In this document: positions 16,530 to 24,433 of the stretch, piece after piece
How positions within the stretch are numbered: the first letter of the stretch is position 1
Layout: every line of letters begins with the position of its first letter
Origin: an uncultured Latescibacterota bacterium
GTDB taxonomy: Bacteria; Latescibacterota; UBA2968
Direction: 5' to 3'
Assembly (NCBI GenBank): GCA_951812755.1
Contig: OX638329.1
Coordinates: 4,472,522 to 4,536,521 of the forward strand
DNA: 64,000 nucleotides
The notes under the pieces: model-generated
Database searches by the model: none
What the model was told of the DNA's origin: nothing
The model's input: only the letters and a program-made list of their open reading frames with translations
Made by a program: the position numbers and the translations under genes

Positions 16530-16988
16530 TTATTTTTTCCGCAAAGTTTGAAAAAACGCCCGCAACACCTGACCACACGCATCTTCTAAAACGCCTCTGC
16601 GCACATCCATGCGATGATTCAGGCGGGTATCTTCCACAATATTTCTCAGGGATCCACAGGCTCCGGTTTTGGGATCGCACACGCCAAAAACCAACCGGGA
16701 CAATCGGGCGAGCACCATAGCACCGGCACACATCGCACAAGGTTCCAGCGTTGCGTAAAGTGTGCAGTTATTTAGCCACCGAACGTCCAACTTTTTTGTC
16801 GCTTGCCCAATAACGAGCATTTCGGCATGCGCGGTGGGATCATTTCGCTGGACAATGCGATTGTGATCTCGTGCGATTACCTCGCCATTGTGCATCACAA
16901 CAGCGCCAATAGGCACTTCATGTTCACTTGCCGCCACGCGGGCTTCTTCGAGCGCAAATTGCATGCCTGTCAGATCGTCATCCAGCAC
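16530..16988 (-). CDS. tadA: tRNA adenosine(34) deaminase
   Basis: Zinc deaminase converting A34 to inosine in tRNA-Arg(ACG). The catalytic motifs are HAEM (zinc histidine and proton-shuttle glutamate) and PCAMC (two zinc cysteines) in the order of the family, preceded by VPIGAVV. The start is not certain: GTG at 16988 gives a few residues before the conserved MQFALEEAR, while ATG at 16964 starts exactly there; the frame remains open to 17045. Six bases separate its stop from tRNA-Ser(CGA). tadA-SRP RNA-dnaX-ebfC-recR is the order in Bacillus. Confidence 0.92.
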   Translation of the reverse strand: MLDDDLTGMQFALEEARVAASEHEVPIGAVVMHNGEVIARDHNRIVQRNDPTAHAEMLVIGQATKKLDVRWLNNCTLYATLEPCAMCAGAMVLARLSRLVFGVCDPKTGACGSLRNIVEDTRLNHRMDVRRGVLEDACGQVLRAFFQTLRKK

Positions 16989-17064
16989 GGATACCCCGCG
17001 AAAACAACACTGGTTACAGAGAAAAAAATATACGGGTTTCCACACACGGAGTCAACCATCAACA

Positions 17065-17841
17065 TCAGGGCATCCAGATATTCCACTCGCCGTGCTTTTC
17101 CCAGATGCGACATGCGTCACAAGCACACATCCAGCGGAGGGCAAAACGCGGTTTGTTACTCGTATTGAGGGATCCACAGTGTACTAACAGATAATGAAAA
17201 AACATTACATCTCCTCGGGACGGCCTCAACTCAATCGGCTCTCCCAAACCGAACCTTTGTTGCGGTTTTGCAAAATCCGACAGCATTCGAAACCGGTCAG
17301 GATCCTGAACTGCCATCTCGCTGAACTTCCGATGCGACCCTGGCCAGACCGCGGTCCCACCACCTTGCGCAACACCAGAATCGAGATAAGTTAAAGAGGA
17401 AACCCGGAATGACCCGGGAAAAACATTGAAAGGTCGATGTCCGCCATCGACGTGCCCACTGAGATAATCCCAACCTTTCGAAACCGGAAATACACTGCGT
17501 GCCCACACTGCCTCAGGCTGTGGTTTCTGACAGTGAAATGCACCTGCATTCTCCCGAACCAATTGGCTCTGCACCTCGTAAAATGCGGGCGTACAACAAG
17601 CCAGCAACGCGGGATCTTGAACCCCAAAATGTTCAATCACCCCCTGGCGGGCGCTTGTTGTCACCCCATCTGTTTTGTCTGGCAAAGGAGACCACGAAGC
17701 CGGATCATCCCGATCCATCCTGAGCACAGACCACATCGCAGCTTCCGCATTGGCAATTACCTCTTCTGGAATTAATCCCGACACCAGCACATATCCATCC
17801 CGGTCATATTGCGCCTGTTGCTCTTGTGAAAGCATAGACAT
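17065..17841 (-). CDS. Phytanoyl-CoA dioxygenase (PhyH) family protein
   Basis: Putative Fe(II)/2-oxoglutarate-dependent oxygenase, 258 residues. The metal-site HxD is seen in SGHVDGGH (about residue 131), the distal histidine in YLLVHCGS and the 2-oxoglutarate arginine in KPRFALRW. The N-terminal motif FDRDGYVLVSGLI-like opening is standard for PhyH proteins. The substrate is unknown. It follows the RpiB-like gene by 24 bases on the same strand and may be co-transcribed. Confidence 0.87.
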   Translation of the reverse strand: MSMLSQEQQAQYDRDGYVLVSGLIPEEVIANAEAAMWSVLRMDRDDPASWSPLPDKTDGVTTSARQGVIEHFGVQDPALLACCTPAFYEVQSQLVRENAGAFHCQKPQPEAVWARSVFPVSKGWDYLSGHVDGGHRPFNVFPGSFRVSSLTYLDSGVAQGGGTAVWPGSHRKFSEMAVQDPDRFRMLSDFAKPQQRFGLGEPIELRPSRGDVMFFHYLLVHCGSLNTSNKPRFALRWMCACDACRIWEKHGEWNIWMP

Positions 17842-17865
17842 CCCCTGATTAAAAGGACATTCAAC

Positions 17866-18594
17866 TCAATCTCCATTCCCACCTTCCACCTCACCAATTT
17901 CTCGAACGCGCGCGGCATATTGACCGCCTTCAAACGGGGTACTCAACCACGTCGCAACAATCTCTTTTGCCACAGTATCCCCCACCACGCCCACACCGAG
18001 GCACAAAATATTGGCATCCACATGGGCGCGAGCAAATTTGGCCGATGTCACATCGTGACACGAAACAGCGCGAATCCCCTTTACTTTATTGGCAACGAGA
18101 GCAGCCCCCGTACCTCCCCCATCGATCACAATACCCGTCATCAAATTCTTTTCCAGAACAACGTCAGCCACCGCTTTTGCCACGCCGACATAAGATGTTT
18201 CCTGCGGGCTATGTACGCCACAATCCATCACCTCCCGCCCGGCATCTTGCAACATAAGCACAATCTGTTTCTTCAGCTCAAATCCCTTGTGATCTGCACC
18301 AATAGCTAATACACTCGACTTCTGCGGATCTTGGACCACCGCCTCATCATCAGCCACGACCAGACGCACCTTCTGCTGCCGTATCAGATCCCGCGCCAAC
18401 GGCGTCACAATCGCATTGGGCGTCACATAAACCGCATCGCCACCGCGATTTATCGCAGATTTGACCAGATCTTCCGTCACCAGACTCACCGGCGGATCAA
18501 TCGGCGCAGATACCGCAAGTCCCTCCAACGCCTGCAACCGCCGCACAACTTCGGCAACAATCCGCTGTATCAGTTTTTCATCTGGCATAGGCAA
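17866..18594 (-). CDS. RpiB/LacAB-type isomerase with N-terminal extension
   Basis: The C-terminal two thirds (about residues 94-242) is an RpiB/LacAB sugar-phosphate isomerase domain: GADHKGFELKK, then GIVIDGGGTGAALVANKVKGIRAV and NILCLGVGVVG. The usual active-site cysteine of RpiB (CGTG) is replaced by aspartate (DGGG). The first about 18 residues form an amphipathic helix (EKLIQRIVAEVVRRLQAL) followed by a linker and a VTPNAIVTPLARDLIRQQ segment; this looks like an encapsulation peptide and the small domain of bacterial microcompartment proteins. No shell gene is in the window, so the compartment link is inference. Confidence 0.83.
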   Translation of the reverse strand: MPMPDEKLIQRIVAEVVRRLQALEGLAVSAPIDPPVSLVTEDLVKSAINRGGDAVYVTPNAIVTPLARDLIRQQKVRLVVADDEAVVQDPQKSSVLAIGADHKGFELKKQIVLMLQDAGREVMDCGVHSPQETSYVGVAKAVADVVLEKNLMTGIVIDGGGTGAALVANKVKGIRAVSCHDVTSAKFARAHVDANILCLGVGVVGDTVAKEIVATWLSTPFEGGQYAARVREIGEVEGGNGD

Positions 18595-18720
18595 GAGGCT
18601 GGTGGCTGGTAGGTTGGGTGGTTGGGCTAACCTCTGGAAACATAGATGTTCAACAAAGAGATGTCAAGGAGATTGCCCTGATATTCAGACGCTGCAAAAT
18701 CAATGGATTAAAAATTGCGC

Positions 18721-18749
18721 TTGACACTACTATTCACTTCCAGTAAATT
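18721..18749 (+). promoter_or_regulatory. Promoter of tRNA-Asn
   Basis: TTGACA and TAAATT separated by 17 bases, ending 24 bases before the tRNA 5' end. Confidence 0.6.
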
Positions 18750-18773
18750 TCATAGCTATTGGAAATATGACGT

Positions 18774-18849
18774 TCCGGCGTAGCTCAGCTGGCAGAGCAA
18801 GTGGCTGTTAACCACTGGGTCGTAGGTTCGAGTCCTACCGCCGGAGCCA
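18774..18849 (+). tRNA. tRNA-Asn (anticodon GTT)
   Basis: A 76-nt cloverleaf with encoded CCA. Anticodon stem AGTGG/CCACT encloses CTGTTAA, giving GTT. Acceptor TCCGGCG pairs with CGCCGGA; discriminator G. It marks the left edge of the rearranged zone, so its 3' end is a candidate integration site, though no integrase is present. Confidence 0.97.
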
Positions 18850-18883
18850 AAAATATCTTCTCGCTGAATTTTAATCTATAAAA

Positions 18884-18922
18884 GAAAGCCCGTCTATCGA
18901 ATGAGATAAACGGGCTTTTTCT
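18884..18922 (+). terminator. Intrinsic terminator after tRNA-Asn
   Basis: AAAGCCCGTCTAT and ATAAACGGGCTTT form a long stem followed by TTTTTCTTTT. Confidence 0.85.
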
Positions 18923-18928
18923 TTTGAC

Positions 18929-19057
18929 CTGAGCGAAGCGCACCCTCTATCCACACGTATTACCGCCATTGACGATTTGCAATATCTCAAGCAGCTGCAC
19001 CGTGCGGCAATACAGGTGCCCAATATCGAGGCATTTCAGCGCGTGTTAGATGCGTGA
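18929..19057 (+). pseudogene. Remnant of a Rpn/PD-(D/E)XK transposase-like protein C-terminus
   Basis: A 42-codon open segment without start reads RITAIDDLQYLKQLH followed by RAAIQVPNIEAFQRVLDA and a stop. This is the style of the C-terminus of Rpn-family recombination-promoting nucleases. It begins immediately inside the tRNA-Asn terminator. The rest of the gene is absent. The family call rests on motif memory only. Confidence 0.4.
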
Positions 19058-19093
19058 AGTGATTTTCCAATGCAGGACGATATACAAGACACT

Positions 19094-19113
19094 GCGTAAC
19101 ATCAGTTAATAAG
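19094..19113 (+). repeat. Solo end of the MITE-like element
   Basis: GCGTAACATCAGTTAATAAG matches the right-hand terminal repeat of the 10120-10320 element at 18 of 20 positions. No partner end is seen nearby. Confidence 0.5.
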
Positions 19114-19224
19114 ATTCATGCTCAAAGGATTCTTTTTCAGGAATTCCCAACTTCGGCAAACCCTCAACAATCTCTACAGTCTCTAAACTCACCCTAATCA
19201 CCTTCCCAATCAGCTTGATCATCG

Positions 19225-20742
19225 TCAAGAAGACCTCTCAGGAAATTGCACAGCCTGTTCCATAGCATCGATTTCTTCATCTGTCAGGTGATCAAATTGG
19301 CTTGCGCGTTTTCGTGCGGACAGGCGGCCGTTGTTTTGGAGACAGAAGCGAATGAAAAGATCTATCTGCCGGTCGGGCATATCTACGGTATTTTGGATCG
19401 CTCGTTTGGCCGCATCGTAGTTAGCCAGGAAGGCCAGTTCGTCGGCGAGTTCGGTATCAATGGTCTGGTCGATAAACCGAAACAGAGCCTCTGCCTGGGT
19501 GGTCAGGTCGATATAGCGGTACCATATCGCTGTATCGTTATGCACAGTCAAGCGCCCATCCTGTTCCAGGGTGTATTCCACCAGAGGCATGAGTAGTCGA
19601 GAGAACGCATCCAGCGAAGCGTCGTAGTCGGATGGATTCTTCAGCATGACCGCCGATATGGGAAACATAACGCTTTCGGGTGTAAAGCCCCGCCGAGCGA
19701 GAATATTGTGGATTAAAAAGCGGTGGATACGACCATTGCCATCCTCAAAAGGGTGTAGAAAGACGAATCCATAGGCAATGGCAGCAGCTTGAATCACGGG
19801 TGGGACAGCACCGGCTTCCATGCGTTTGTGGGTGGCTATGAAACCTTCCATAAGACCAGCTAAATCGTCGGGCTTTGGGGCCACAAAGTGGATATGCTCT
19901 CTTTGCCAGGCCACAGTTTGTCCGACGTAATTTTGGGTCATTCGATAGTCGGGATCCTGGAACCGGACATCAACGATGCGGTTCTGTAAGTCAATCAACC
20001 GAGGTTTTCGACAAAAATCCTCTTGCTCGGCCAGTTGGAGCAGTGCTATGAAGCGTTCGGTTCGGGTTGAGGAAGGGGTGATGCGTTCGATTTCATAAGA
20101 CGATTTCGTTTCCTTGGTGTACAGGTAGCTGAGCGCGCGTTTCAACAATTCTGGCGCGTATCGAGACACAACTTGCTGGCATCTGGTATGCAACTCTTTT
20201 GTTTCAAAGTCTCGAAGAATATCGGTGCGACGAATTGTGGGGCAGAAACGGCGTTCACCAGGCAGATTATTGTTGATCCGCTGACGGCGAACCTTATGGG
20301 CTGGCTCGACCGTATAATAAGCATCTGATTCGAGGAGATCGATATAATTACCCCGGTTCAGATCATCCAGCGGGAGTATCTTTCCGGTCAGGAACTCATA
20401 GAAAAACCACAACCGCCTGGCATACTTACCGGTCGGTTTCGAGCAGACATAGTCGAGGAAATCATCCTCTGATACTTTCTGGAACAAGCTGGCGAGAATT
20501 GCGAGATTCGTCCCATCGTATTTGAGCGCAAATTCCAGATGGTCGCCCAATGTCTCCCCGGGCCAGTACCGGAATGGATAGACCTCTTTGATGATCCCCC
20601 CGAGGGAATCAATCCTGTGGGTTCCTCTAATAGTCACCATAGACGTGTGCCAATTCGGGATGACATCGAGGTCATACTGTTCAATCAGTGCCGCATACCC
20701 CGCGAGCCTGTATAGCGATTGATTTTGGCGGTGTTTAGCCAT
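19225..20742 (-). CDS. Fic family protein
   Basis: Fic-domain enzyme that probably transfers AMP to protein hydroxyls. The catalytic loop HPFEDGNGRIHR lies at about residues 330-341 of 505. The N-terminal 250 residues form a helical domain, and the C-terminal 120 residues contain a winged-helix-like region (LSARKRASQFDHLTDEEI). The ATG at 20742 (MAKHRQNQ) is chosen over 20796 because it follows GGGATATG and the upstream stretch is not family-like. No antitoxin-type inhibitory motif was recognised with certainty. Transcribed divergently from the HigBA-like remnant. Confidence 0.9.
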   Translation of the reverse strand: MAKHRQNQSLYRLAGYAALIEQYDLDVIPNWHTSMVTIRGTHRIDSLGGIIKEVYPFRYWPGETLGDHLEFALKYDGTNLAILASLFQKVSEDDFLDYVCSKPTGKYARRLWFFYEFLTGKILPLDDLNRGNYIDLLESDAYYTVEPAHKVRRQRINNNLPGERRFCPTIRRTDILRDFETKELHTRCQQVVSRYAPELLKRALSYLYTKETKSSYEIERITPSSTRTERFIALLQLAEQEDFCRKPRLIDLQNRIVDVRFQDPDYRMTQNYVGQTVAWQREHIHFVAPKPDDLAGLMEGFIATHKRMEAGAVPPVIQAAAIAYGFVFLHPFEDGNGRIHRFLIHNILARRGFTPESVMFPISAVMLKNPSDYDASLDAFSRLLMPLVEYTLEQDGRLTVHNDTAIWYRYIDLTTQAEALFRFIDQTIDTELADELAFLANYDAAKRAIQNTVDMPDRQIDLFIRFCLQNNGRLSARKRASQFDHLTDEEIDAMEQAVQFPERSS

Positions 20743-20884
20743 AGCATATCCCGGAAAAATGGTTATTAAATGAGAATTATAGTTATTTTTTAGCAAATAT
20801 CAAGAAAAACAATTATAAAAAACAATGGAATTGAAATGTTATACATCAAATCGGGTCAAGTCCACTTCAAGATAAAGTCCTTTG

Positions 20885-20908
20885 ATATATGTCATATTTG
20901 ACATATAT
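20885..20908. promoter_or_regulatory. Perfect palindromic operator of the HigBA-like module
   Basis: ATATATGTCA and TGACATATAT form a perfect 10-bp inverted repeat around TATT, eight bases before the toxin ATG at 20916. This is where an XRE-type antitoxin would repress its own operon. Confidence 0.7.
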
Positions 20909-20915
20909 TTTTTTT

Positions 20916-20993
20916 ATGAGTCCTTCTGACAAACCTCTGGTATGGCTTCACGGACAAATCAAAACGCCTCCATTTTCTCCATCGGCGAGATAG
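20916..20993 (+). pseudogene. Truncated HigB/Gp49-type toxin (first 25 codons)
   Basis: ATG at 20916 opens MSPSDKPLVWLHG followed by QIKTPPFSPSAR and then TAG. This is the recognisable N-terminus of phage-derived Gp49/HigB-like mRNA-interferase toxins, which are normally around 100 residues. About three quarters of the gene, including catalytic residues, is missing. The stop is eight bases before the antitoxin ATG, as if an internal deletion removed the middle. Confidence 0.7.
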
Positions 20994-21001
20994 GATAACT
21001 C

Positions 21002-21309
21002 ATGAATAAAAAAAACTTCTCGAGGCTGCCGGGTGGCGTGTGGGTTCAACAGACGATTTTCTGGGTCTGACTGAAGAAGAAGCCGCCTACATTGATCTCA
21101 AAATCACGTTGAGCAAGAAAGTGCGTCAATGCCGTGAGCGAGAAAATTTGACCCAGACACAACTGGCCGAATGTCTCAAATCCAGTCAATCTCGTGTTGC
21201 AAAAATCGAAGCAGGCGATCCCTCTGTTTCTGTAGATCTATTAATTCGATCCCTCTTCGCGCTTGGGGTCACCAAATCCGAACTTGCCAAAATGCTCGTA
21301 TCGCAATAA
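21002..21309 (+). pseudogene. XRE-family antitoxin (HigA-like), frameshifted near the start
   Basis: From codon 13 on, a full HTH antitoxin is readable: VGSTDDFLGLTEEEAAYIDLK, then LTQTQLAECLKSSQSRVAKIEAGD and LIRSLFALGVTKSELAKML. The ATG at 21002 is followed by eight As; nine As would join MNK(K)KLLEAAGWR to this frame, which is the family N-terminus. With eight, the start is out of frame and the frame has TAA before the first lysines. Either a real one-base loss or a homopolymer error. An in-frame GTG at 21040 could still make a shortened protein. Confidence 0.75.
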
Positions 21310-21329
21310 CAGTCAGGAAATCCAGTCCT

Positions 21330-21470
21330 GGGTCTGTGTCATCCAATCTCAGAATAAAATCCTTAATTTCTTCATCCAGCTTGAGCAACCGTAGTATCAA
21401 GCGGGTTTTGGTTCTCGAAATACCCACCTGCTTCGCAAGTGCTGTCTGAGAAGAGTCAAAAAAACAAGCA
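21330..21470 (-). pseudogene. ParB-like helix-turn-helix fragment
   Basis: The minus strand reads SQTALAKQVGISRTKTRLIL followed by RLLKLDEEIKDFILRLDD, a helix-turn-helix like the C-terminal part of ParB/recombinase-associated proteins. There is no usable start: the frame opens inside the terminator at 21478. It is interpreted as a decayed gene fragment. Confidence 0.4.
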
Positions 21471-21477
21471 TAAATAA

Positions 21478-21514
21478 GAAAACGCCGTGAGATTTTTCTC
21501 ACGGCGTTTTTCTA
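21478..21514. terminator. Bidirectional terminator hairpin
   Basis: AAAACGCCGTGAG and CTCACGGCGTTTT form a 13-bp stem with a 6-base loop, A/T-tracts on both sides. It can end both the antitoxin transcript and the PhyH transcript coming from the right. Confidence 0.85.
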
Positions 21515-21583
21515 TTTTCGCTATCATTTGGCCAAAAAGTTATAGTAACGTTTGGTCGGCCAGTTGTTACTTCTCATCGAACT

Positions 21584-22609
21584 TCAACCTCCACCGGCAC
21601 TCAGCAGCATCGCCCTGGTCTCGTCCGTCAGCCGGATGTGCGGCGGCGACATGCCCGGCAGCAACACACTCGGGTCGCTCTCCACACACGCCAGCGGATG
21701 GAGCTTTGTGAGCGCCGGGTTCGCGGAGTAGTCTTTGTCCTCCCGGGGCTCGTTAAACCAGCACGGCGAGAACTCCAGGATCCGTTTCTGCTGCTCAGTG
21801 AGTTCGGGATCGTTGGTGTCGTACCCGGCGTCGCCGTGGTGCATGCCGAAAGGAACATACTTGTAGAAGAGGGTACGGCGCTCGCCGCTCCCCGCCCACG
21901 GAATCGTACCGTGTTTGAGCTTCTCACTGAACAAAATGCAGTCCCCAGCCCTGGCCTCGATGCGGTGCACCGGCACATCGTCATCCCAGTTCGGTAGCTG
22001 TGACGTCCATTTCGTGTCGCACCAGTTCCGCCGCCAGTCGCCAGCGATGTCCATCAGTTTCTGCTCATTGACCGGCTTGTGTGTACCAGCAACACACCCA
22101 AAGCCCCCGTCATCTGGTCCGACTGTCTTGAGTTCATACACACACGTGATATGAAAGCTGCCCGGGCCACCGTGGAGCGTCCCGCCTTTGTCCGCGCCGT
22201 CTGTCGGTTTCCGGCCAGGCTTGTAGTGCACATTGTCATGATCTAGCCGGAACAAGGGGCGAAGCTCTGCCGGCATGTGTGCAGGGGCATGGCCCCACGC
22301 TGGGTCACCGAGAATCTCTTCAAGGATGGGCAGCATGGTCTCGTTGTCGATAAGGTTTCTGTAGGCCTTGCTCCAGAACCTTCTCCCGATGTAGGTGTTA
22401 CCGTGCCGGTCAGTTGTCATGTGCTTGTCGCGCGCGCCGATGTAGAAGCGGTTCTGTTTGTCGGTGCGGGCCGTGGACAGCGTCTCCTCCCGCTCAAGGA
22501 TATGCTGATCGTAGACTTGATTGAGCTCGTCCAACTGCTGTTGGTTGAGCACGTTGGGCACGACGATATAGCCTTGTCGTGCGAACGCGTCACGCATCGT
22601 ATCGTCCAT
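21584..22609 (-). CDS. PhyH-type dioxygenase paralogue, copy A
   Basis: A 341-residue protein of the phytanoyl-CoA dioxygenase superfamily. The opening FARQGYIVVPNVLNQQQLDEL is the PhyH N-terminus; RLDHDNVHYKPG, GSFHITCVYELKTVGPDDGGFGCVAGTHKP and LKHGTIPWAGSGERRTLFYKY carry the cupin strands, including the PGTHK-like loop and the distal His and Arg. The proximal HxD is not canonical, so activity is unproved. It is nearly identical to copy B at 24434-25474; only about 30 residues differ, most clustered near residues 42-62. Both lie in a 1.1-kb duplicated block. Confidence 0.85.
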   Translation of the reverse strand: MDDTMRDAFARQGYIVVPNVLNQQQLDELNQVYDQHILEREETLSTARTDKQNRFYIGARDKHMTTDRHGNTYIGRRFWSKAYRNLIDNETMLPILEEILGDPAWGHAPAHMPAELRPLFRLDHDNVHYKPGRKPTDGADKGGTLHGGPGSFHITCVYELKTVGPDDGGFGCVAGTHKPVNEQKLMDIAGDWRRNWCDTKWTSQLPNWDDDVPVHRIEARAGDCILFSEKLKHGTIPWAGSGERRTLFYKYVPFGMHHGDAGYDTNDPELTEQQKRILEFSPCWFNEPREDKDYSANPALTKLHPLACVESDPSVLLPGMSPPHIRLTDETRAMLLSAGGG

Positions 22610-22713
22610 CTTCTAATCTCCTCTACGTGTAGGAACTACAAGGGCCATTTCTTGCGCATGGATGGCTGGTAAGAAGGAGTTTTCGGCAGTCGTTGTCAAG
22701 TGTTTTTGTCGTA
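21590..22713. repeat. Duplicated block, copy A
   Basis: The coding sequence plus about 100 bases of leader (through ctacgtgtaggaactacaag and gcagtcgttgtcaagtg) recurs at 24440-25567 in the same orientation. Identity ends within a few bases on each side. The unit between the copies carries the methyltransferase and a MacB remnant. Confidence 0.8.
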
Positions 22714-22785
22714 CTTGCGGGCGGCCGCTTTGGCAACACTGTCATACCGGTGTAGAGCACGCGCCATCACTTTGCTTGTTGTTTG

Positions 22786-22870
22786 TTATTCATACCGCAG
22801 GGCTTCAATCGGATTTGTTCGCGCAGCTTTCAGTGCCTGATACGCGATGGTGATAAGTGTCGCCCTCTCA
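22786..22870 (-). pseudogene. C-terminal remnant of a MacB/FtsX-type ABC permease
   Basis: Reads ITIAYQALKAARTNPIEALRYE and stop, the conserved end of MacB-like permeases. Only about 28 codons remain; upstream the frame is not coding-like. It sits next to the duplication boundary. Confidence 0.65.
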
Positions 22871-22887
22871 CAAATGAGAGGATAAAG

Positions 22888-23778
22888 CTATTGCTTCTTC
22901 TTACAGACCATATAGAATCCGTTGGGCAGAGCATGAAAACAATTCTGACGCCATTGATCATGATTTTTGGTCGGCTCTTCCCAAACGTGAAGGATCTCAA
23001 ATCCAGCATCAATCATCGCCATCAGGTAGTCAGAAACAGTCCACTGAAAAATGTACTGAACATTCTCGGCATCCCTAGTCTCTTCGTCTTCAGGATCCAC
23101 AAATTCTGTCGCCGCTCCTGTCTCCGGGTTATACAAGTATTGGTGAGGCCCACGATCGAAGTAAAAGAAGTCTGCTTCGGGAGTGTTGCCCCCCTCTTTG
23201 CCAACCATCGCATCTTCACCTATAAAGTATTCACAGTTGCTCCACATTTGCCGCACTGGATGAACCTCGCCTACCACAAACAGTCCACCTGGGGTCAGCA
23301 ACCGACTTGCCTCTGCGTAGTATTGCCAAAGATCCGAAATCCAGATGGCCACAACGCCTACGCTACACGCGAAGTGATATCCTCCGTCGGGCAACGTCGG
23401 GAGGTCCGAAATGTCGCCCTGGTGGAAGGTGATTTCAAGGCCAAGGTCCTTTGCCCTTTCGGCGGCGATTTCCAATTGTCGCTCGGAAATGTCGACTGAC
23501 GTGACTGTTGCCCCCATTGATGCCAAGGCGAAGGCGGCGAAGTTGTCCCCACTGCCCAAGACAACCGCGTTTTTTCCCTCCAAGGATCCAAGATGTTGAG
23601 CGATGTGCTCAACTCCCTGCTCAGTCAATGCATTCTCCCTCCAATATTCGAGTGCTTTTTCAACCCGCTCTGGTACCAGATGACCGCGATGCCAAGGGCC
23701 TTTTGAGTCTCTGCGTGCCTTCCACCGTGGTGCAGCTGCATTCCATTTCGTATGATTTGACTCGTGCATCTTATTCAT
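22888..23778 (-). CDS. SAM-dependent methyltransferase
   Basis: Class I methyltransferase of 296 residues. Motif I is VVLGSGDNFAAFALASMGATVTSVDIS (about 76-102), then a motif II-like QGDISDLPTLPDGGYHFA and a motif III region RLLTPGGLFVVGEVHPV. The target is unknown. The ATG at 23778 (MNKMHES) is chosen; the upstream in-frame ATG at 23814 lacks an SD and overlaps the gap. It lies between the two PhyH copies and was probably carried in the duplication. Confidence 0.85.
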   Translation of the reverse strand: MNKMHESNHTKWNAAAPRWKARRDSKGPWHRGHLVPERVEKALEYWRENALTEQGVEHIAQHLGSLEGKNAVVLGSGDNFAAFALASMGATVTSVDISERQLEIAAERAKDLGLEITFHQGDISDLPTLPDGGYHFACSVGVVAIWISDLWQYYAEASRLLTPGGLFVVGEVHPVRQMWSNCEYFIGEDAMVGKEGGNTPEADFFYFDRGPHQYLYNPETGAATEFVDPEDEETRDAENVQYIFQWTVSDYLMAMIDAGFEILHVWEEPTKNHDQWRQNCFHALPNGFYMVCKKKQ

Positions 23779-23840
23779 TTTACAGACTCCTTTAAACCAA
23801 AAAACCGCAGGCATTCAAATTGAATACCCACGGTTTCGAA

Positions 23841-23872
23841 ACAAAAAGGCTGTGAGAAGTCCCTCACAGCCT
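23841..23872 (-). terminator. Terminator hairpin upstream of the methyltransferase gene
   Basis: AGGCTGTGAG and CTCACAGCCT form a 10-bp stem with a 6-base loop, then TTTTT on the minus strand. It would stop reading from PhyH copy B. Confidence 0.75.
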
Positions 23873-24433
23873 AAAATATTGATTTTATTTTGGATAGGCT
23901 TTAACTCCTCGAAACACCTGGGCACACGTCTCCCCTGAATGACCTTTGGATAAAGATAAGGGTGAACACCCAGCCAAGAAAGGTGGTTAAAAAAAATGCT
24001 ACAGATGGTTTCGAAGAATCGTTCATTATCCCAGTCCCAATTTATGTTTCGAATCTTCAGAAAGTATAGAGCAAAGCTCGCCTTGTGTCAAGTCTGTGGC
24101 CGATTGGCCGGGTAAATGCCAATTCCATTGGTGATGAAGTGGCACCTAACGACTGGTGTCTGCGACGGGGTTCGGTCCGGCGTAGCCGGATTGGCGCATT
24201 GTTTGTGCCCTTGTTTTTTACTCAATTACGTCATGTGTGACTTTAGAATAATGGTCAAAAAAACAAGCAATCAGTGCTCAGCAGTCAGAAAAACAAGGAT
24301 TTTAGAGCCGTCATTGCGGCAGGGTGTTAGCCGCAATCCAGTGGTTTTGACTTTCTTATATCTGTTTACTGGGTATTACTATATGGCGGTTTTGAAGTCG
24401 CACATCACGTTCAATTATAAAATACCTCGAACA
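23873..24433. other. 560-base gap with no supported gene
   Basis: No reading frame with convincing coding features. It contains one 33-base REP-like repeat (24310-24342). Apparent ORFs here run into the antisense of PhyH copy B. Confidence 0.6.
24310..24342. repeat. REP-like intergenic repeat, copy 1
   Basis: A 33-base unit with ATTGCGGC and GCCGCAAT arms; a second copy is at 50167-50199 with the same outer bases and a divergent loop. Confidence 0.65.

Noticed and set aside
18939-19057. A small complete gene next to tRNA-Asn
   Set aside because: No start codon or ribosome site; better explained as a C-terminal remnant.
21269-21502. 77-residue ORF containing the ParB-like HTH
   Set aside because: Its start is inside a terminator hairpin; it is listed only as a fragment.
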